A DNA stretch of 64,000 bases from Candidatus Sumerlaeia bacterium (GTDB taxonomy: Bacteria; Sumerlaeota; Sumerlaeia; SLMS01; JAHLLQ01): positions 1 to 64,000 of the forward strand of contig JANQSL010000065.1 in assembly GCA_028284075.1 (NCBI GenBank), written 5' to 3'. The translations under genes were made by a program, and so were the position numbers. The notes beneath the pieces were generated by a model, which saw only the letters and a list, made by a program, of their open reading frames with translations, searched no databases and was not told where the DNA came from. Below are positions 33,834 to 43,766 of the stretch, in pieces. Position 1 is the first letter of the stretch, and each line of letters opens with the position of its first letter.

Positions 33834-36023
33834 ATGATGAACCATCCCCCTGATAACGGCGCGGGCGCGACCCAGGCCGAACCTGAACTGCGCTTGAGAG
33901 ACGACTTCGCGCCCAGCGATCTGCAAGCCTGGCGCCAATTGGTGGAGAAAGACTTGAAAGGCGCCGACTATGGAAAAAAACTCGTCTGGCGAACACACGA
34001 AGGGTTTTCCATTCAGCCGATTTATACAGTCGCTGATCGAACGGATTCAATGCCCCGGGAAGCGCCTCCGGGAGCTGCCCCCTACCGAAGAGGAACCACG
34101 CCACCCACACGCGGAGCGGAACCCTGGCAGGTTCGTCAGGACTGCCTGCTCGCATCGCCGGAAGAACTCAATGGCGCTCTGCGAGACGGTCTGGCACGCG
34201 GACAGAATGCCATTGGAATTCGGCTCGACAATGCCGCCCGCCAGGGCATCGACGGCGATGATCCCCGAGCGGCGGGGCTGGCAGGCCGTGGCGGCTGTAC
34301 GATCAGCTCGATCAACGGACTGAGAGTCGCCCTCGCCGAAATCGATCTCTCTCGGGTACCCATCACGATTCGTACCGGCACGTCGGCCCTTCCGGTCCTC
34401 GGCATGCTGGTGGCGCTCGCTCGGGAGCAGGACATTGACCCGGGACTCCTGACCGGTGCGGTCGAAGGAGACCCGATTCGCGAGTTGATCAAAAACGGTT
34501 TTATGCGGGGATCGCCGGATCTTCGATATGCAGAGCTGTTTGCAATGGCACACTGGTGCCGGAATTACGCTCCGGGGATTCGCCCCGTTATGGTAAACAG
34601 CCACCCGGTTCATGCAGCCGGTGCCTCGGCGGTGCAGGAAGCCGCTTATGTGCTCGCTTCCGGGGCGGAATACATGCGCGCGTTGATGGCTGTCGGTTTG
34701 AGTGCAAATGAGGCGGCTCTTGCGATATCGGTGAGCGTTTCCGTTTCCACCAACCTTTTCATGGAAATCGGCAAGCTTCGCGCGACCCGTGTGATGTGGA
34801 CCAGAATGATGCGGGCGCTTGGTGTAACAGACGGTTTCGCGGAACGGATGTTCTGCCATGTTCGCACCAGTACCTGGACGAAAACGTCCGACGACCCATA
34901 CAACAACATCATCCGGACTTCGATCGAGGGTTTTGCCGCCGCTGTTGGTGGATGTGATTCGATGTATCTCGCTCCCTTCGACGAAACCATCGGACGCGCC
35001 GACCCCTTCAGCTCACGCATCGCCCGCAACCAGCAACTTGTTCTGCAACTCGAGGCGCATCTCGGGCGAGTCGCGGATCCTGCAGGAGGAAGCTACTATG
35101 TCGAGCACCTGACGGATTCCATCATTGCCGAGTCATGGAAGCTCTTTACAAGCCTTGAATCAAACGGCGGATTGCTCGATTCTCTTTCCGCCGGTACGTT
35201 TCAGTCTGAAGTAAAGGCTGTAAGCGATCGAAAGCACGACCTGATCGCCCGTAGACGCATGTCGATTGTGGGTGTCAGCAACTACGCCGATCCGCAGGAA
35301 AAACCGGTCATACGCACTCACATCGCTCGCGAGGAGTTCCTCGCGGAGCGCCGCAAGAAACTTTCCCGCTTGAAAGCGGTCCGTAGTCAGAGCGCCGTGC
35401 ATCGCGCCCTGGTCGGTCTGACTTCCACCATCGCAAAACCGGAAGAACTGATGCCGGCGGTTATTGCCGCCGCGGAGCAGGGAGCGACTCTGGGGGAGAT
35501 CACGACTGCTCTCATGGCAGGCGATACAGGGACGCCAATTCGCGTCGCGGAACTTCGTCCACGCCGTGCATCCCTGCCGTTTGAAGTCCTCCGCGGTTTC
35601 AGCCGGCGCTGGGCCGAGGAAAAAGGAACGACGCCAAAGGTCGCACTGCTTCCGATCGGCCCGATCACAATGCGCCGTGCCCGTGCGGATTTCTGTTTCG
35701 GATTCCTCGCGGCCGCGGGTTTTGAAATTGTCGACTTCGGGGGACTCACATCATCGGAAGAGGCGATTGAAAAGGCCACCGGTATCGATGCGTTTCTCTC
35801 TGTCCTTTGCAGCGACGACGCCTCCTATCCCGAACTTGTCAAAAAGATCGCACCCGCCCTCAAGCAGAGGAAGCCCGAGTCTCTTGTCTATGTCGCAGGC
35901 TACCCTGCCGACATTGTTGATCGGCTTCGTGAGCAGGGGGCAGATGGCTTTATTCACATCAAGGCAAATGCACTGGAAGAACTTAGCTCCCTCCAGAACC
36001 ATCTTGCATCCCACTTTGATTAA
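33834..36023 (+). CDS. mutA: Methylmalonyl-CoA mutase small (non-catalytic) subunit
   Basis: 729 residues, the beta chain of heterodimeric mutases. The N-terminal TIM-barrel half has the family's SINGLRVALAEIDLSRVPITIRTGT and TSDDPYNNIIRTSIEGFAAAVGG...PFDE. The C-terminal ~130 residues correspond to the cobalamin domain but lack the DxHxxG base-off motif: the equivalent stretch is RADFCFGFLAAAGFEIVDFGG. This marks it as the subunit that does not bind B12. The two adjacent ATGs at 33834 and 33837 have no strong ribosome site. mutB begins 12 bases after its stop. With mutB it interconverts succinyl-CoA and (R)-methylmalonyl-CoA. Confidence 0.95.
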   Translation: MMNHPPDNGAGATQAEPELRLRDDFAPSDLQAWRQLVEKDLKGADYGKKLVWRTHEGFSIQPIYTVADRTDSMPREAPPGAAPYRRGTTPPTRGAEPWQVRQDCLLASPEELNGALRDGLARGQNAIGIRLDNAARQGIDGDDPRAAGLAGRGGCTISSINGLRVALAEIDLSRVPITIRTGTSALPVLGMLVALAREQDIDPGLLTGAVEGDPIRELIKNGFMRGSPDLRYAELFAMAHWCRNYAPGIRPVMVNSHPVHAAGASAVQEAAYVLASGAEYMRALMAVGLSANEAALAISVSVSVSTNLFMEIGKLRATRVMWTRMMRALGVTDGFAERMFCHVRTSTWTKTSDDPYNNIIRTSIEGFAAAVGGCDSMYLAPFDETIGRADPFSSRIARNQQLVLQLEAHLGRVADPAGGSYYVEHLTDSIIAESWKLFTSLESNGGLLDSLSAGTFQSEVKAVSDRKHDLIARRRMSIVGVSNYADPQEKPVIRTHIAREEFLAERRKKLSRLKAVRSQSAVHRALVGLTSTIAKPEELMPAVIAAAEQGATLGEITTALMAGDTGTPIRVAELRPRRASLPFEVLRGFSRRWAEEKGTTPKVALLPIGPITMRRARADFCFGFLAAAGFEIVDFGGLTSSEEAIEKATGIDAFLSVLCSDDASYPELVKKIAPALKQRKPESLVYVAGYPADIVDRLREQGADGFIHIKANALEELSSLQNHLASHFD

Positions 36024-36035
36024 AGGCGCTTCGCA

Positions 36036-38186
36036 ATGACTGCCACATTTGTTACAACGCCCTGGAGCGAAACCGTGTTCGGAGATGAGCCACCCGCCCC
36101 TCCTGACAACATACCACCAGTCTGGGAAACTCCGGAAGGCATCGCGGTCAAGCCACTGTATGATTCGCATGACCTTGAGTCCATGGAACACCTCGACTAT
36201 CTGTCGGGAATGGCACCCTATCTTCGCGGACCGTATACAACGATGTATGCCATGAGGCCGTGGACGATTCGGCAATATGCGGGTTTCTCCACGGCAGAGG
36301 AATCAAACGCCTTTTATCGCCGCAATCTGGCAATGGGCCAGCGCGGTCTGTCAGTGGCATTCGACCTCCCCACACATCGCGGATATGACAGCGATCACCC
36401 TCGAGTCCCTGGTGATGTGGGAAAAGCGGGTGTCGCAATCGATTCAGTCGAAGACATGAAGATCCTCTTTAACGGTATTCCGCTGGACAAGATATCGGTT
36501 TCCATGACGATGAATGGTGCGGTGATCCCTGTCCTCGCCATGTACATTGTCGCCGCGGAAGAGCAGGGCGTGAAACCGGAGCAACTGACAGGAACCATTC
36601 AGAACGATATTCTGAAAGAGTTCATGGTTCGCAACACGTTCATCTATCCTCCGTCCCCTTCGATGCGCATTATTTCCGACATCTTCGCGTATACGTCAGC
36701 GAAGATGCCTCGATTCAACTCGATTTCGATTTCCGGCTATCATATGCAGGAAGCGGGCGCGACGGCTGACCTTGAGGTTGGTTATACGCTTGCGGACGGC
36801 GTGGAGTACATTCGCGCCGGCCTTAAGGCTGGTCTTGATATTGACAGTTTCGTTCCACGCTTCTCGTTCTTCTGGGCCATCGGAATGAACTATTTCATGG
36901 AAGTGGCAAAGATGCGTGCGGCGCGGGTTCTCTGGGCAAGACTGGTCAAGCCCTTCGGACCGAAGAATCCCAAGTCCATGGCCCTTCGAACTCACTCGCA
37001 GACAAGCGGCTGGTCCCTGACGGAACAGGACCCTTACAACAACATTACACGAACGGCGGTAGAGGCACTTGCCGCATCTCTTGGACACACGCAGTCTCTG
37101 CACACCAATTCACTGGATGAGGCTGTCGCTCTTCCCACCGCCTTCTCCGCCCGCATCGCCCGTAACACGCAGCTGATTCTGCAGGAGGAAACGAATATTT
37201 GCAAAGTTGTCGACCCCTGGGCCGGTTCTTACTATGTCGAATCCCTGACAAAGGGACTGATGGAAAAAGCATGGGGGGTCATTCAGGAGATTGAAGAACT
37301 TGGTGGAATGGCCAAAGCCATCGAGACCGGTATTCCCAAAATGCGTATCGAAGAGGCAGCGGCACGCAAGCAGGCTCGTATCGACAGTGGCCGGGAAATC
37401 ATTGTCGGCCTCAACCGCTATCGGCTTGCAAAGGAAGATCCGCTGGACATTCTCGATATCGATAATCGAGCGGTACTTGAATCCCAGGTTCATCGACTGC
37501 AGGAGATTCGCGAAAACCGGGACAACGCAGCCGTCGAATCAGCACTCGATGCGATCACAAACGCCGCAGGGGACACGGGTAACCTCCTGGACGCCGCCGT
37601 CAAAGCCGCGCGGCTTCGTGCGACCGTTGGCGAGATCTCTGATGCGATGGAGAAGGTGTTCGGCCGCTACCGGCCTCAAATTCACCAGATCACGGGCGTG
37701 TATCGCAGCGAGGCGCGGGAAATGACAAAGATGGAAGAAAGCATCAAGCTCGCAAACAACTTCCTGGAGAAAGAGGGCCGGCGCCCCCGTATTCTGGTCG
37801 CGAAGCTGGGACAGGACGGCCATGACCGCGGCGCAAAAGTTATTGCAACGGCGTTTGCGGACATTGGCTTCGACGTCGATATCGGGCCGCTTTTTTCAAC
37901 CCCACAGGAGGTTGCCCGTCAAGCCGTGGAAAACGACGTCCATGTGGTAGGAGTTTCATCGCTCGCTGCCGGTCACAAGACACTGGTACCGGAGCTCGTC
38001 AATGAATTGAAGAAGCTGGACCGTGGCGATATCCTCGTTATTACCGGCGGAGTCATCCCTGCGCAGGATTATGACTTTCTCTATGAATCGGGGTGTGTGG
38101 GTGTTTTCGGGCCTGGGACGGTCATTCCCGAGGCGGCCGCGGGAATCCTCAAGCTCCTTCTGGAACAAAGTGGACAAACGGCATGA
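36036..38186 (+). CDS. mutB: Methylmalonyl-CoA mutase large (catalytic, B12-binding) subunit
   Basis: 716 residues. The barrel has [23 protein letters not shown] with the active-site Tyr region, [16 protein letters not shown], and [19 protein letters not shown]. The C-terminal Rossmann domain carries [13 protein letters not shown], i.e. D594-x-H596-x-x-G599, where the His ligates cobalt. It catalyses the radical rearrangement between succinyl-CoA and (R)-methylmalonyl-CoA. It sits between mutA (12-base gap) and meaB (14-base gap), the standard order. No B12 riboswitch is visible upstream of the operon. Confidence 0.97.
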   Translation: MTATFVTTPWSETVFGDEPPAPPDNIPPVWETPEGIAVKPLYDSHDLESMEHLDYLSGMAPYLRGPYTTMYAMRPWTIRQYAGFSTAEESNAFYRRNLAMGQRGLSVAFDLPTHRGYDSDHPRVPGDVGKAGVAIDSVEDMKILFNGIPLDKISVSMTMNGAVIPVLAMYIVAAEEQGVKPEQLTGTIQNDILKEFMVRNTFIYPPSPSMRIISDIFAYTSAKMPRFNSISISGYHMQEAGATADLEVGYTLADGVEYIRAGLKAGLDIDSFVPRFSFFWAIGMNYFMEVAKMRAARVLWARLVKPFGPKNPKSMALRTHSQTSGWSLTEQDPYNNITRTAVEALAASLGHTQSLHTNSLDEAVALPTAFSARIARNTQLILQEETNICKVVDPWAGSYYVESLTKGLMEKAWGVIQEIEELGGMAKAIETGIPKMRIEEAAARKQARIDSGREIIVGLNRYRLAKEDPLDILDIDNRAVLESQVHRLQEIRENRDNAAVESALDAITNAAGDTGNLLDAAVKAARLRATVGEISDAMEKVFGRYRPQIHQITGVYRSEAREMTKMEESIKLANNFLEKEGRRPRILVAKLGQDGHDRGAKVIATAFADIGFDVDIGPLFSTPQEVARQAVENDVHVVGVSSLAAGHKTLVPELVNELKKLDRGDILVITGGVIPAQDYDFLYESGCVGVFGPGTVIPEAAAGILKLLLEQSGQTA

Positions 38187-38200
38187 GGATGATTCCCTGA

Positions 38201-39289
38201 ATGTCTGATGACGCCCCCCTTGAATCCGCATTGCGTGAGGTCCCTGGAATTCAAGCCAACAGGGAACGAAGCATCCGTTTGCCTTTGCGCCGCAAAGAGA
38301 CCTCTGTCGGTGAGTTGATTGAAGGCGTTCTTGCCTCCAATCGTGCAATGCTTGGCCGGGCATTTACTCTTGTCGAGAGCATGAATCCGGAGCATCGACA
38401 GTTCGCCGATCAACTTCTTGAAGGCCTTCTTCCCTACACGGGAAACTCAATCCGGGTCGGCATCAGTGGAGTTCCCGGTGCCGGCAAAAGCACCTTTATC
38501 GAGGCTCTTGGAACATGGCTTGTGGAAAAAGGACATCGGGTTGCGGTTCTGGCCATTGATCCCACGAGCGAGCTTTCCGGCGGCAGCATTCTGGGCGACA
38601 AGACGCGAATGGAAATCCTCGCTTCCAGCGAGTCCGCCATCGTTCGTCCGTCTCCCAACGGAATGGTCCCCGGAGGTGTGGCAAGAGCCACCCGTGAATC
38701 CATTCTGGTGACGGAGGCGGCGGGCTTTGATGTCGTACTGGTTGAAACCGTTGGCGTTGGTCAGGCTGAAACCGATGTGGCATGGATGACGGATTTCTTT
38801 TTGCTTCTGACTGTAACGGGCACGGGCGACGATCTGCAGGGGATCAAGCGGGGAGTCCTGGAACTGGCCGATTGCGTCGCTATAAACAAAGCCGACGGCG
38901 ATAATGTGAAAAAGGCGGAGGTTGCGAAGTCCCAACTTGTTGCAGCTCTCAGGCTATTGCGGTCACAGACGGAAACCACCGATGTGCCGGTGCTCACCTG
39001 CTCTGCCGTCACAAAAGCGAACATTGATGCGGTGTGGCAAACAATCGAATCCCGCGTGCGCACATTGCGAGCCAACGGATCCATCGAGCAGCGTCGGCGC
39101 GGACAGGCCGTTCGGTGGATGGAGCAGGCGATTGTCCAGATGCTCGAGAGTGAGTTCCGGAAAGACTCGGACACAGCGAGAGAACATGAGCGTCTTCGAG
39201 GACTTGTTCATGATCGAAAGATCCTGCCATTCAGCGCGGCCCGCGAACTTGTTCGCGGCTTCCTTAACCGAAAACGCGAAACACCATGA
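38201..39289 (+). CDS. meaB: MeaB/ArgK-type GTPase chaperone of methylmalonyl-CoA mutase
   Basis: 362 residues of the G3E-like SIMIBI class. The P-loop is GVPGAGKSTFIEALG; AVLAIDPTSELSGGSILGDKTRM is the typical switch region, VLVETVGVGQAETDV the Walker B region, and CVAINKADGDN the base-recognition motif (NKAD). In characterised systems MeaB protects the mutase and controls loading of adenosylcobalamin. The gene lies 14 bases after mutB and its stop is 20 bases before the epimerase start, confirming a functional operon. Confidence 0.95.
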   Translation: MSDDAPLESALREVPGIQANRERSIRLPLRRKETSVGELIEGVLASNRAMLGRAFTLVESMNPEHRQFADQLLEGLLPYTGNSIRVGISGVPGAGKSTFIEALGTWLVEKGHRVAVLAIDPTSELSGGSILGDKTRMEILASSESAIVRPSPNGMVPGGVARATRESILVTEAAGFDVVLVETVGVGQAETDVAWMTDFFLLLTVTGTGDDLQGIKRGVLELADCVAINKADGDNVKKAEVAKSQLVAALRLLRSQTETTDVPVLTCSAVTKANIDAVWQTIESRVRTLRANGSIEQRRRGQAVRWMEQAIVQMLESEFRKDSDTAREHERLRGLVHDRKILPFSAARELVRGFLNRKRETP

Positions 39290-39309
39290 AATCCACCAGG
39301 GAGATTTCC

Positions 39310-39723
39310 ATGAGCACGGCAAAGGCACTCAATCACATTGGAATCGCGGTGAAGTCCATCGAGGATCACCGTTCATTCTACGAAACCGTTCTTGGCGCTG
39401 AATTCGAGGGAACCGAGGAGGTTCCCGATCAAAAAGTCCGTGTGGGCTTTTTCAAAATCGGAGATGTGCGGCTTGAGCTTCTTGAGCCGACAACAGAGGA
39501 GAGCACCGTCGCGAAATTTATCGAAAAACGAGGCGAGGGAATGCATCACGTGGCCTACACCGTGGAGGAACTGCCCTCACGCATCGCGGAACTAAAGGAG
39601 AAGGGGCTTCGCATGATTGATGAAACGCCCCGAAAGGGCGCTCATGGCATGGACATCGCCTTTGTTCATCCGAAGAGCAGCAACGGTGTTCTGACGGAAT
39701 TGTGTGAACCCGCGAACCACTAA
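39310..39723 (+). CDS. mce: Methylmalonyl-CoA epimerase
   Basis: 137 residues, two vicinal-oxygen-chelate modules. Start at 39310 (MSTAKALNHIGIAVKSIEDH) with GGAG 6 bases upstream; the overlapping ATG at 39286 is less likely. Metal and catalytic residues fit: LNHIGIAV (His), VRLELLEPT (Glu), GMHHVAYTVE (His) and GVLTELCEP (Glu). It interconverts the R and S forms of methylmalonyl-CoA, linking the mutase (R) to the decarboxylase (S). Size and motifs match the family closely. Confidence 0.95.
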   Translation: MSTAKALNHIGIAVKSIEDHRSFYETVLGAEFEGTEEVPDQKVRVGFFKIGDVRLELLEPTTEESTVAKFIEKRGEGMHHVAYTVEELPSRIAELKEKGLRMIDETPRKGAHGMDIAFVHPKSSNGVLTELCEPANH

Positions 39724-39753
39724 GTGATAACAACCCGGAAGGATCAGGAATTC

Positions 39754-41268
39754 ATGTCACCGAAGTACGCATTCCCCACTCTTGCCGCCGAGGAAGCGGC
39801 CGCACTGATTAATAATGGAGCCATGGTGGGCTTCAGTGGTTTCACCCCCGCCGGAGCGGCAAAAGCGGTTCCCCGTGCCATTGCCGAAAAGGCCCGAAAG
39901 CAGCACGATGCCGGCGAGCCCTACCAGATTCGCATTATAACGGGAGCGTCCACAGGAGTGCTGGATGAGGAACTCGCCCAGGCGGATGCCGTCAAATGGC
40001 GCGCACCCTATCAATCCAGCAGAACCCTCGGCAAACTCATTAACACAGGCAAATGCCAGTTCGTTGACATGCATCTCTCTCATGTGGCCCAGGTCCTCTA
40101 CGAGGGTTTCCTTGGAACCATGGACTACGCGGTTATCGAGGCAACCGATGTCATGCCGGACGGCAGAGTGTTCCTGACGAGTTCTGTCGGCGCCGCACCC
40201 ACCTATCTGCAGCAGGCGGAAAAGGTTATCATTGAAATCAACCGCTACCACTCACCAAGGGTGAGCGAGCTCGCGGACATTCGATTGATGCCGCCCCCGC
40301 CTCACAGGAGTCCTATCCCGATTTACCACCCTCTCGAGCGTATTGGCTGGCCCTATGCGGTTGTCGACCCCAAGAAAATTGTTGGAATTGTGGAAACCAA
40401 CGAGCCCGACGGGGTAGGCTCCTTCGCACCACCCAACGAAGCTTGTGTCAAAATTGCGGACAACGTCGTTCAGTTTCTGCTGGAGGAACTCAGGGCGGGG
40501 CGTATTCCGCCGGAATTCCTGCCTCTCCAGAGCGGTGTGGGTAACATTGCCAATGCCGTGATGAAAGGTCTCGGTGACAACCCTGACATACCGCCCTTTC
40601 ACATGTACACGGAAGTGTTCCAGGACGCTCTCATGCCGCTCATGCAACAGGGCAAACTTCTGGGCGCATCAACCTGTAGTCTGACGCTTTCCCCGCCGGC
40701 GCTGGAATCACTCTACGCAAACATCGATGAGTACGTCGACCGCCTCGTTCTGCGACCGCAGGAACTCAGTAACAATCCCGGCGTTATCCGTCGTCTGGGA
40801 GTCATTGCAATGAATACCGCCCTCGAAGTCGACATCTACGGCCACGCCAACAGCACCCATGTCTCAGGCACGACCATGATGAACGGCATCGGCGGCAGCG
40901 GTGACTTCACTCGGAACGCCTACCTGTCCATCTTCATGTGTCCTTCCATCGCAAAAGACGGTAAAATTTCCACCGTGGTTCCCTTCTGTTCCCACGTCGA
41001 TCACAACGAGCACAGCATTCAGGTTATCGTGACCGATCAGGGCCTCGCGGATCTCCGCGGACTCTCACCTGATGAACGAGCCTGTGCTATCATAGATAAC
41101 TGCGCTCACCCCGCTTATCGTCCCTGGTTGCATGACTACCTCGCCTCCTGCGGTCCCGGCCATATCCGCCACAATCTCGCGCGCGCCTTCGAACTGCATC
41201 AGAACCTCAAGGAGCACGGAGCCATGCTCCCGGAAGCCGCCGCGGAACTTGCCGCATCAAAGAACTGA
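39754..41268 (+). CDS. Acyl-CoA:carboxylate CoA-transferase / acetyl-CoA hydrolase family (Cat1-like)
   Basis: 504 residues from the ATG at 39754, with GGAAGGA upstream; the ORF-track start is 10 codons longer and poorer. Seen: MVGFSGFTPAGAAKAVP, ITGASTGVLDEELAQAD, SGVGNIANAVMKGLGD (CoA-binding loop), and HMYTEVFQDALMPL with the Glu expected to form the glutamyl-CoA thioester. Its C-terminal half has GSGDFTRNAYLSIF and VDHNEHSIQVIVTDQGLADLRG. In this operon it most likely moves CoA between propionyl-CoA and succinate (or acetate), closing the succinate-to-propionate route. Followed by a good terminator. Confidence 0.93.
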   Translation: MSPKYAFPTLAAEEAAALINNGAMVGFSGFTPAGAAKAVPRAIAEKARKQHDAGEPYQIRIITGASTGVLDEELAQADAVKWRAPYQSSRTLGKLINTGKCQFVDMHLSHVAQVLYEGFLGTMDYAVIEATDVMPDGRVFLTSSVGAAPTYLQQAEKVIIEINRYHSPRVSELADIRLMPPPPHRSPIPIYHPLERIGWPYAVVDPKKIVGIVETNEPDGVGSFAPPNEACVKIADNVVQFLLEELRAGRIPPEFLPLQSGVGNIANAVMKGLGDNPDIPPFHMYTEVFQDALMPLMQQGKLLGASTCSLTLSPPALESLYANIDEYVDRLVLRPQELSNNPGVIRRLGVIAMNTALEVDIYGHANSTHVSGTTMMNGIGGSGDFTRNAYLSIFMCPSIAKDGKISTVVPFCSHVDHNEHSIQVIVTDQGLADLRGLSPDERACAIIDNCAHPAYRPWLHDYLASCGPGHIRHNLARAFELHQNLKEHGAMLPEAAAELAASKN

Positions 41269-41275
41269 CAGATCT

Positions 41276-41325
41276 CCGGTCGGCAGGAACACACCTTGCC
41301 GACCGGTGACAAGTCGCCTTTTTTC
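41276..41325 (+). terminator. Terminator of the mut operon
   Basis: Perfect 10-bp stem CCGGTCGGCA / TGCCGACCGG with an 11-base loop, 7 bases after the CoA-transferase stop; a TTTTTT run follows ~12 bases downstream of the stem. It separates the operon from the tRNA gene. Confidence 0.75.
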
Positions 41326-41375
41326 CTTTCCTCTTGACCAACAGCGCCTGTCCAACACTCCTGAAGAACCATTGA

Positions 41376-41451
41376 GCGGGTGTAACTCAGCTGGTAGAGT
41401 GTCAGCTTCCCAAGCTGAATGTCGCGGGTTCGAGCCCCGTCACCCGCTCCA
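41376..41451 (+). tRNA. tRNA-Gly (anticodon CCC), CCA encoded
   Basis: 76 bases folding as a standard cloverleaf. The acceptor stem is GCGGGTG/CACCCGC and the D arm includes CTCAGCTGGTAGAG. The anticodon stem TCAGC/GCTGA holds loop TTCCCAA (anticodon CCC, reading GGG). The T arm GCGGG-TTCGAGC-CCCGT is followed by discriminator T and genomic CCA. Two decayed copies of the same sequence lie 2.5 and 4.1 kb downstream. Confidence 0.95.
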
Positions 41452-41492
41452 TTCACCTCTGCACTTGTATCGAGGCAGCCAGAAGCGCGAAC

Positions 41493-43766
41493 TCACCGGA
41501 CATGTTTGCCGGATTCCTCTTTGGAGAGATAAAGTGTCCTCGTCGGGAAGGCGAATTCCACCCCGACACGGTTCGCCAGGTTGATAATTTCGCCGATAAT
41601 GAAATGCTTTCGATCAATGTAAACACCATATGTCTGAGCCCAGACGAAAATACGGCATTCAATATCGATAGAGGAACTGCCGAAGCCCTTCAGGCCAATG
41701 AAATGTTCGTTGTCCATATCCTCGATGCTGGTGGTCAACTCCTTCAACTCGTCGACAAACTCGTCCAGCTTCTCCCTCGGGGTCTGGTAAAGAAGACCAA
41801 GTTCCAGCAGAATAAGACGCTTCCGTCGCTTTCCAAGGTTCACCACCACGCTGTCTGAAAGGCGCGAGTTGGGGATAGTGACAAGAGAATCATCCAGGCG
41901 GCGAAGCTTGGACAGACGGAGGCATACTTCCTCGACAACTGCCAGCTGACCTTCCACTTCGATCAAGTCTCCCTTTTTGAAGGGACGATCTGCCACGAGG
42001 TGGGCGGCACCGATGAAGTTGGCCACCGTATCCCGGGAAGCAATGGCCAGCGCAAGTCCACCCACACCCAGTCCGGCAATCACCCCTTCGTAGGGAAGCC
42101 CCAGCAAATCAGCACTGACAAGGATCGATGCCAGGATAATCCCCGTCTTCGCCAGTCCGGTAGTCAGCGATGTAACGATTTCGTCCACAGTGCTGCTGGT
42201 TTGTTCTGCCTTCCTGTAGAAATGACGACCAATGTCACCAGTCACACGGTAAGCGATCGTCATCAGACCGATAGCCACCAGCAGTTGAACGGGAATTGTG
42301 GTCATTGAGAGAAACCACGGAGGAAGACCCACATCATTCGTGGCCCAAAGAATATACAGAGAACCCACGAGAATACGAAACGATGGCATATAGCGTGTTT
42401 TGATCTGGTCGCGCAAGACTTGATCCAGCCGGGTCAGGGCCAGCAGTGTTGTGAAGAACCATCCCATGAAGTAGCTGACAAGAAATGCAACAACCAGCGT
42501 GAAAAGGAGGACCAGCCATTGCCATATTTCCAGTTGGAAAAAAGGACTGAGGAGTCCGGGGAAATACTGGAGGAAAAAATTACGGAGATGGAAGAAACCA
42601 CTCAGGGCTTCCTGAAAACCCCATTCGGGAACCGGCATGCTCAGCATACTCCGGTAGATCTGCGGGAGCGCCGCCAACGTCTCCGGCGTAAACTGCCAGA
42701 CGGTTGTCCCATCCTCGCCGCGTACCGCTCCGATGGCAATATTCCCCTCAGCATGCCGGAAATGGACATAGGGCGTTAGTTGGTGGGGGTTGTTGGGAAT
42801 CTCTTCATAGATCATGTAACCGGTTTTATCCAGGATATGTCTCAGGTAGTCGGCGTTCAGGTTCGCCTGGGTGGTGCGGATCCGGGGAGGAATCTGTGAG
42901 AGATTCATCGTCGCCAGAGCTCTCGCTCTTCCTCCCTGCTTCCAGGTCTTTGTACCTTGCAGGAAGGCACGCATTGCTCCACGCGGGCTGTTTCGTCGAG
43001 AAAGGAAGTATTCCTCCATACTGGTGCTGCCGGATGCCTCCAGAGCCTCACTGATTAAGACATCCGTGGTCGCATCCTTCGGAATAAGGATGACCCAGTT
43101 ACCTTCCTCTAATTGCACAAATTCGACGTCATGGAACCAATCTGTCCCAGCAACATAAGCCCGGTACGAAGCGCGACCGGATTCTCCCTCATCGGGAATT
43201 CGGCTGATGCGGACCGTGCTCATGCGAAGCAGAGTGAAATACCTGGCAAGACTCTCGCGACTTTCTCGCACGCTCTGTTCTGCATCCTCAAATGCTACGT
43301 AGCGATCAATCAGGAGAATGGCGGAAACATCTCCACGTTCTGCGGCGGTGCCCAGAATCAACAGCGTCCTTAACGCTTCCCGCGGCGTATCCTCCTCCGA
43401 AAGGGTCGGGTAGTCGGGGAGCAATTCATCGACCCGTTTTCCGTTCCAGTATTCGCCATTGCCGAAATTGCCGGTGAACGAATCCCCTTTGGCAGACAAG
43501 GTATAAACAAAACCTCCTCGCGCTCCCTTTTCCTCCCAGGTCCCTCGTAGCATCCCTCCCTCGACCACGCCAGTGATGGCGCCGTCTCCTGGCTCATAGA
43601 AACCAGTCACCTGGTTTCCTTCCTGGGTGAGAAGCATGGCGGCTTCGCCGCCGCGCCAGAAGGAGTGCCAGTTCCCTTCCCATGGCTTCTCCTGATCCTG
43701 AGCAAAGAGAATTGCCGGCAGTGCAAAGAGCAGGAGATGAAGGGGAAGATGATGGATGCGGGCCAT
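41493..43766 (-). CDS. MscS-family mechanosensitive channel with large N-terminal extracytoplasmic domain
   Basis: 757 residues. A signal peptide (HLLLFALPAILFAQ) is followed by a beta-rich domain (~28-115: GNWHSFWRGGEAAMLLTQEGNQVTGFYEPG..., lipocalin- or bilin-like), then a helical/NTF2-like region (~120-390). About five membrane segments (~400-590) come next and then the MscS core: GLGVGGLALAIASRDTVANFIGA is the pore helix, and DRPFKKGDLIEVEGQLAVVEEV with TIPNSRLSD is the beta domain. MscS channels release solutes on hypo-osmotic shock. The extended N-terminus is larger than in small MscS but unlike enteric MscK in sequence. The gene is convergent with the tRNA-Gly gene and downstream of the relic-containing spacer. 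Confidence 0.92.
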   Translation of the reverse strand: MARIHHLPLHLLLFALPAILFAQDQEKPWEGNWHSFWRGGEAAMLLTQEGNQVTGFYEPGDGAITGVVEGGMLRGTWEEKGARGGFVYTLSAKGDSFTGNFGNGEYWNGKRVDELLPDYPTLSEEDTPREALRTLLILGTAAERGDVSAILLIDRYVAFEDAEQSVRESRESLARYFTLLRMSTVRISRIPDEGESGRASYRAYVAGTDWFHDVEFVQLEEGNWVILIPKDATTDVLISEALEASGSTSMEEYFLSRRNSPRGAMRAFLQGTKTWKQGGRARALATMNLSQIPPRIRTTQANLNADYLRHILDKTGYMIYEEIPNNPHQLTPYVHFRHAEGNIAIGAVRGEDGTTVWQFTPETLAALPQIYRSMLSMPVPEWGFQEALSGFFHLRNFFLQYFPGLLSPFFQLEIWQWLVLLFTLVVAFLVSYFMGWFFTTLLALTRLDQVLRDQIKTRYMPSFRILVGSLYILWATNDVGLPPWFLSMTTIPVQLLVAIGLMTIAYRVTGDIGRHFYRKAEQTSSTVDEIVTSLTTGLAKTGIILASILVSADLLGLPYEGVIAGLGVGGLALAIASRDTVANFIGAAHLVADRPFKKGDLIEVEGQLAVVEEVCLRLSKLRRLDDSLVTIPNSRLSDSVVVNLGKRRKRLILLELGLLYQTPREKLDEFVDELKELTTSIEDMDNEHFIGLKGFGSSSIDIECRIFVWAQTYGVYIDRKHFIIGEIINLANRVGVEFAFPTRTLYLSKEESGKHVR

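Noticed and set aside
34047-34859. 270-codon minus-strand ORF inside mutA
   Set aside because: Antisense to a conserved mutase region; composition is rich in Arg, His and Cys, as in out-of-frame translations.
41132-41584. 150-codon ORF running across the CoA-transferase end, terminator and tRNA-Gly
   Set aside because: It crosses a terminator and a tRNA gene and has no protein-like features.
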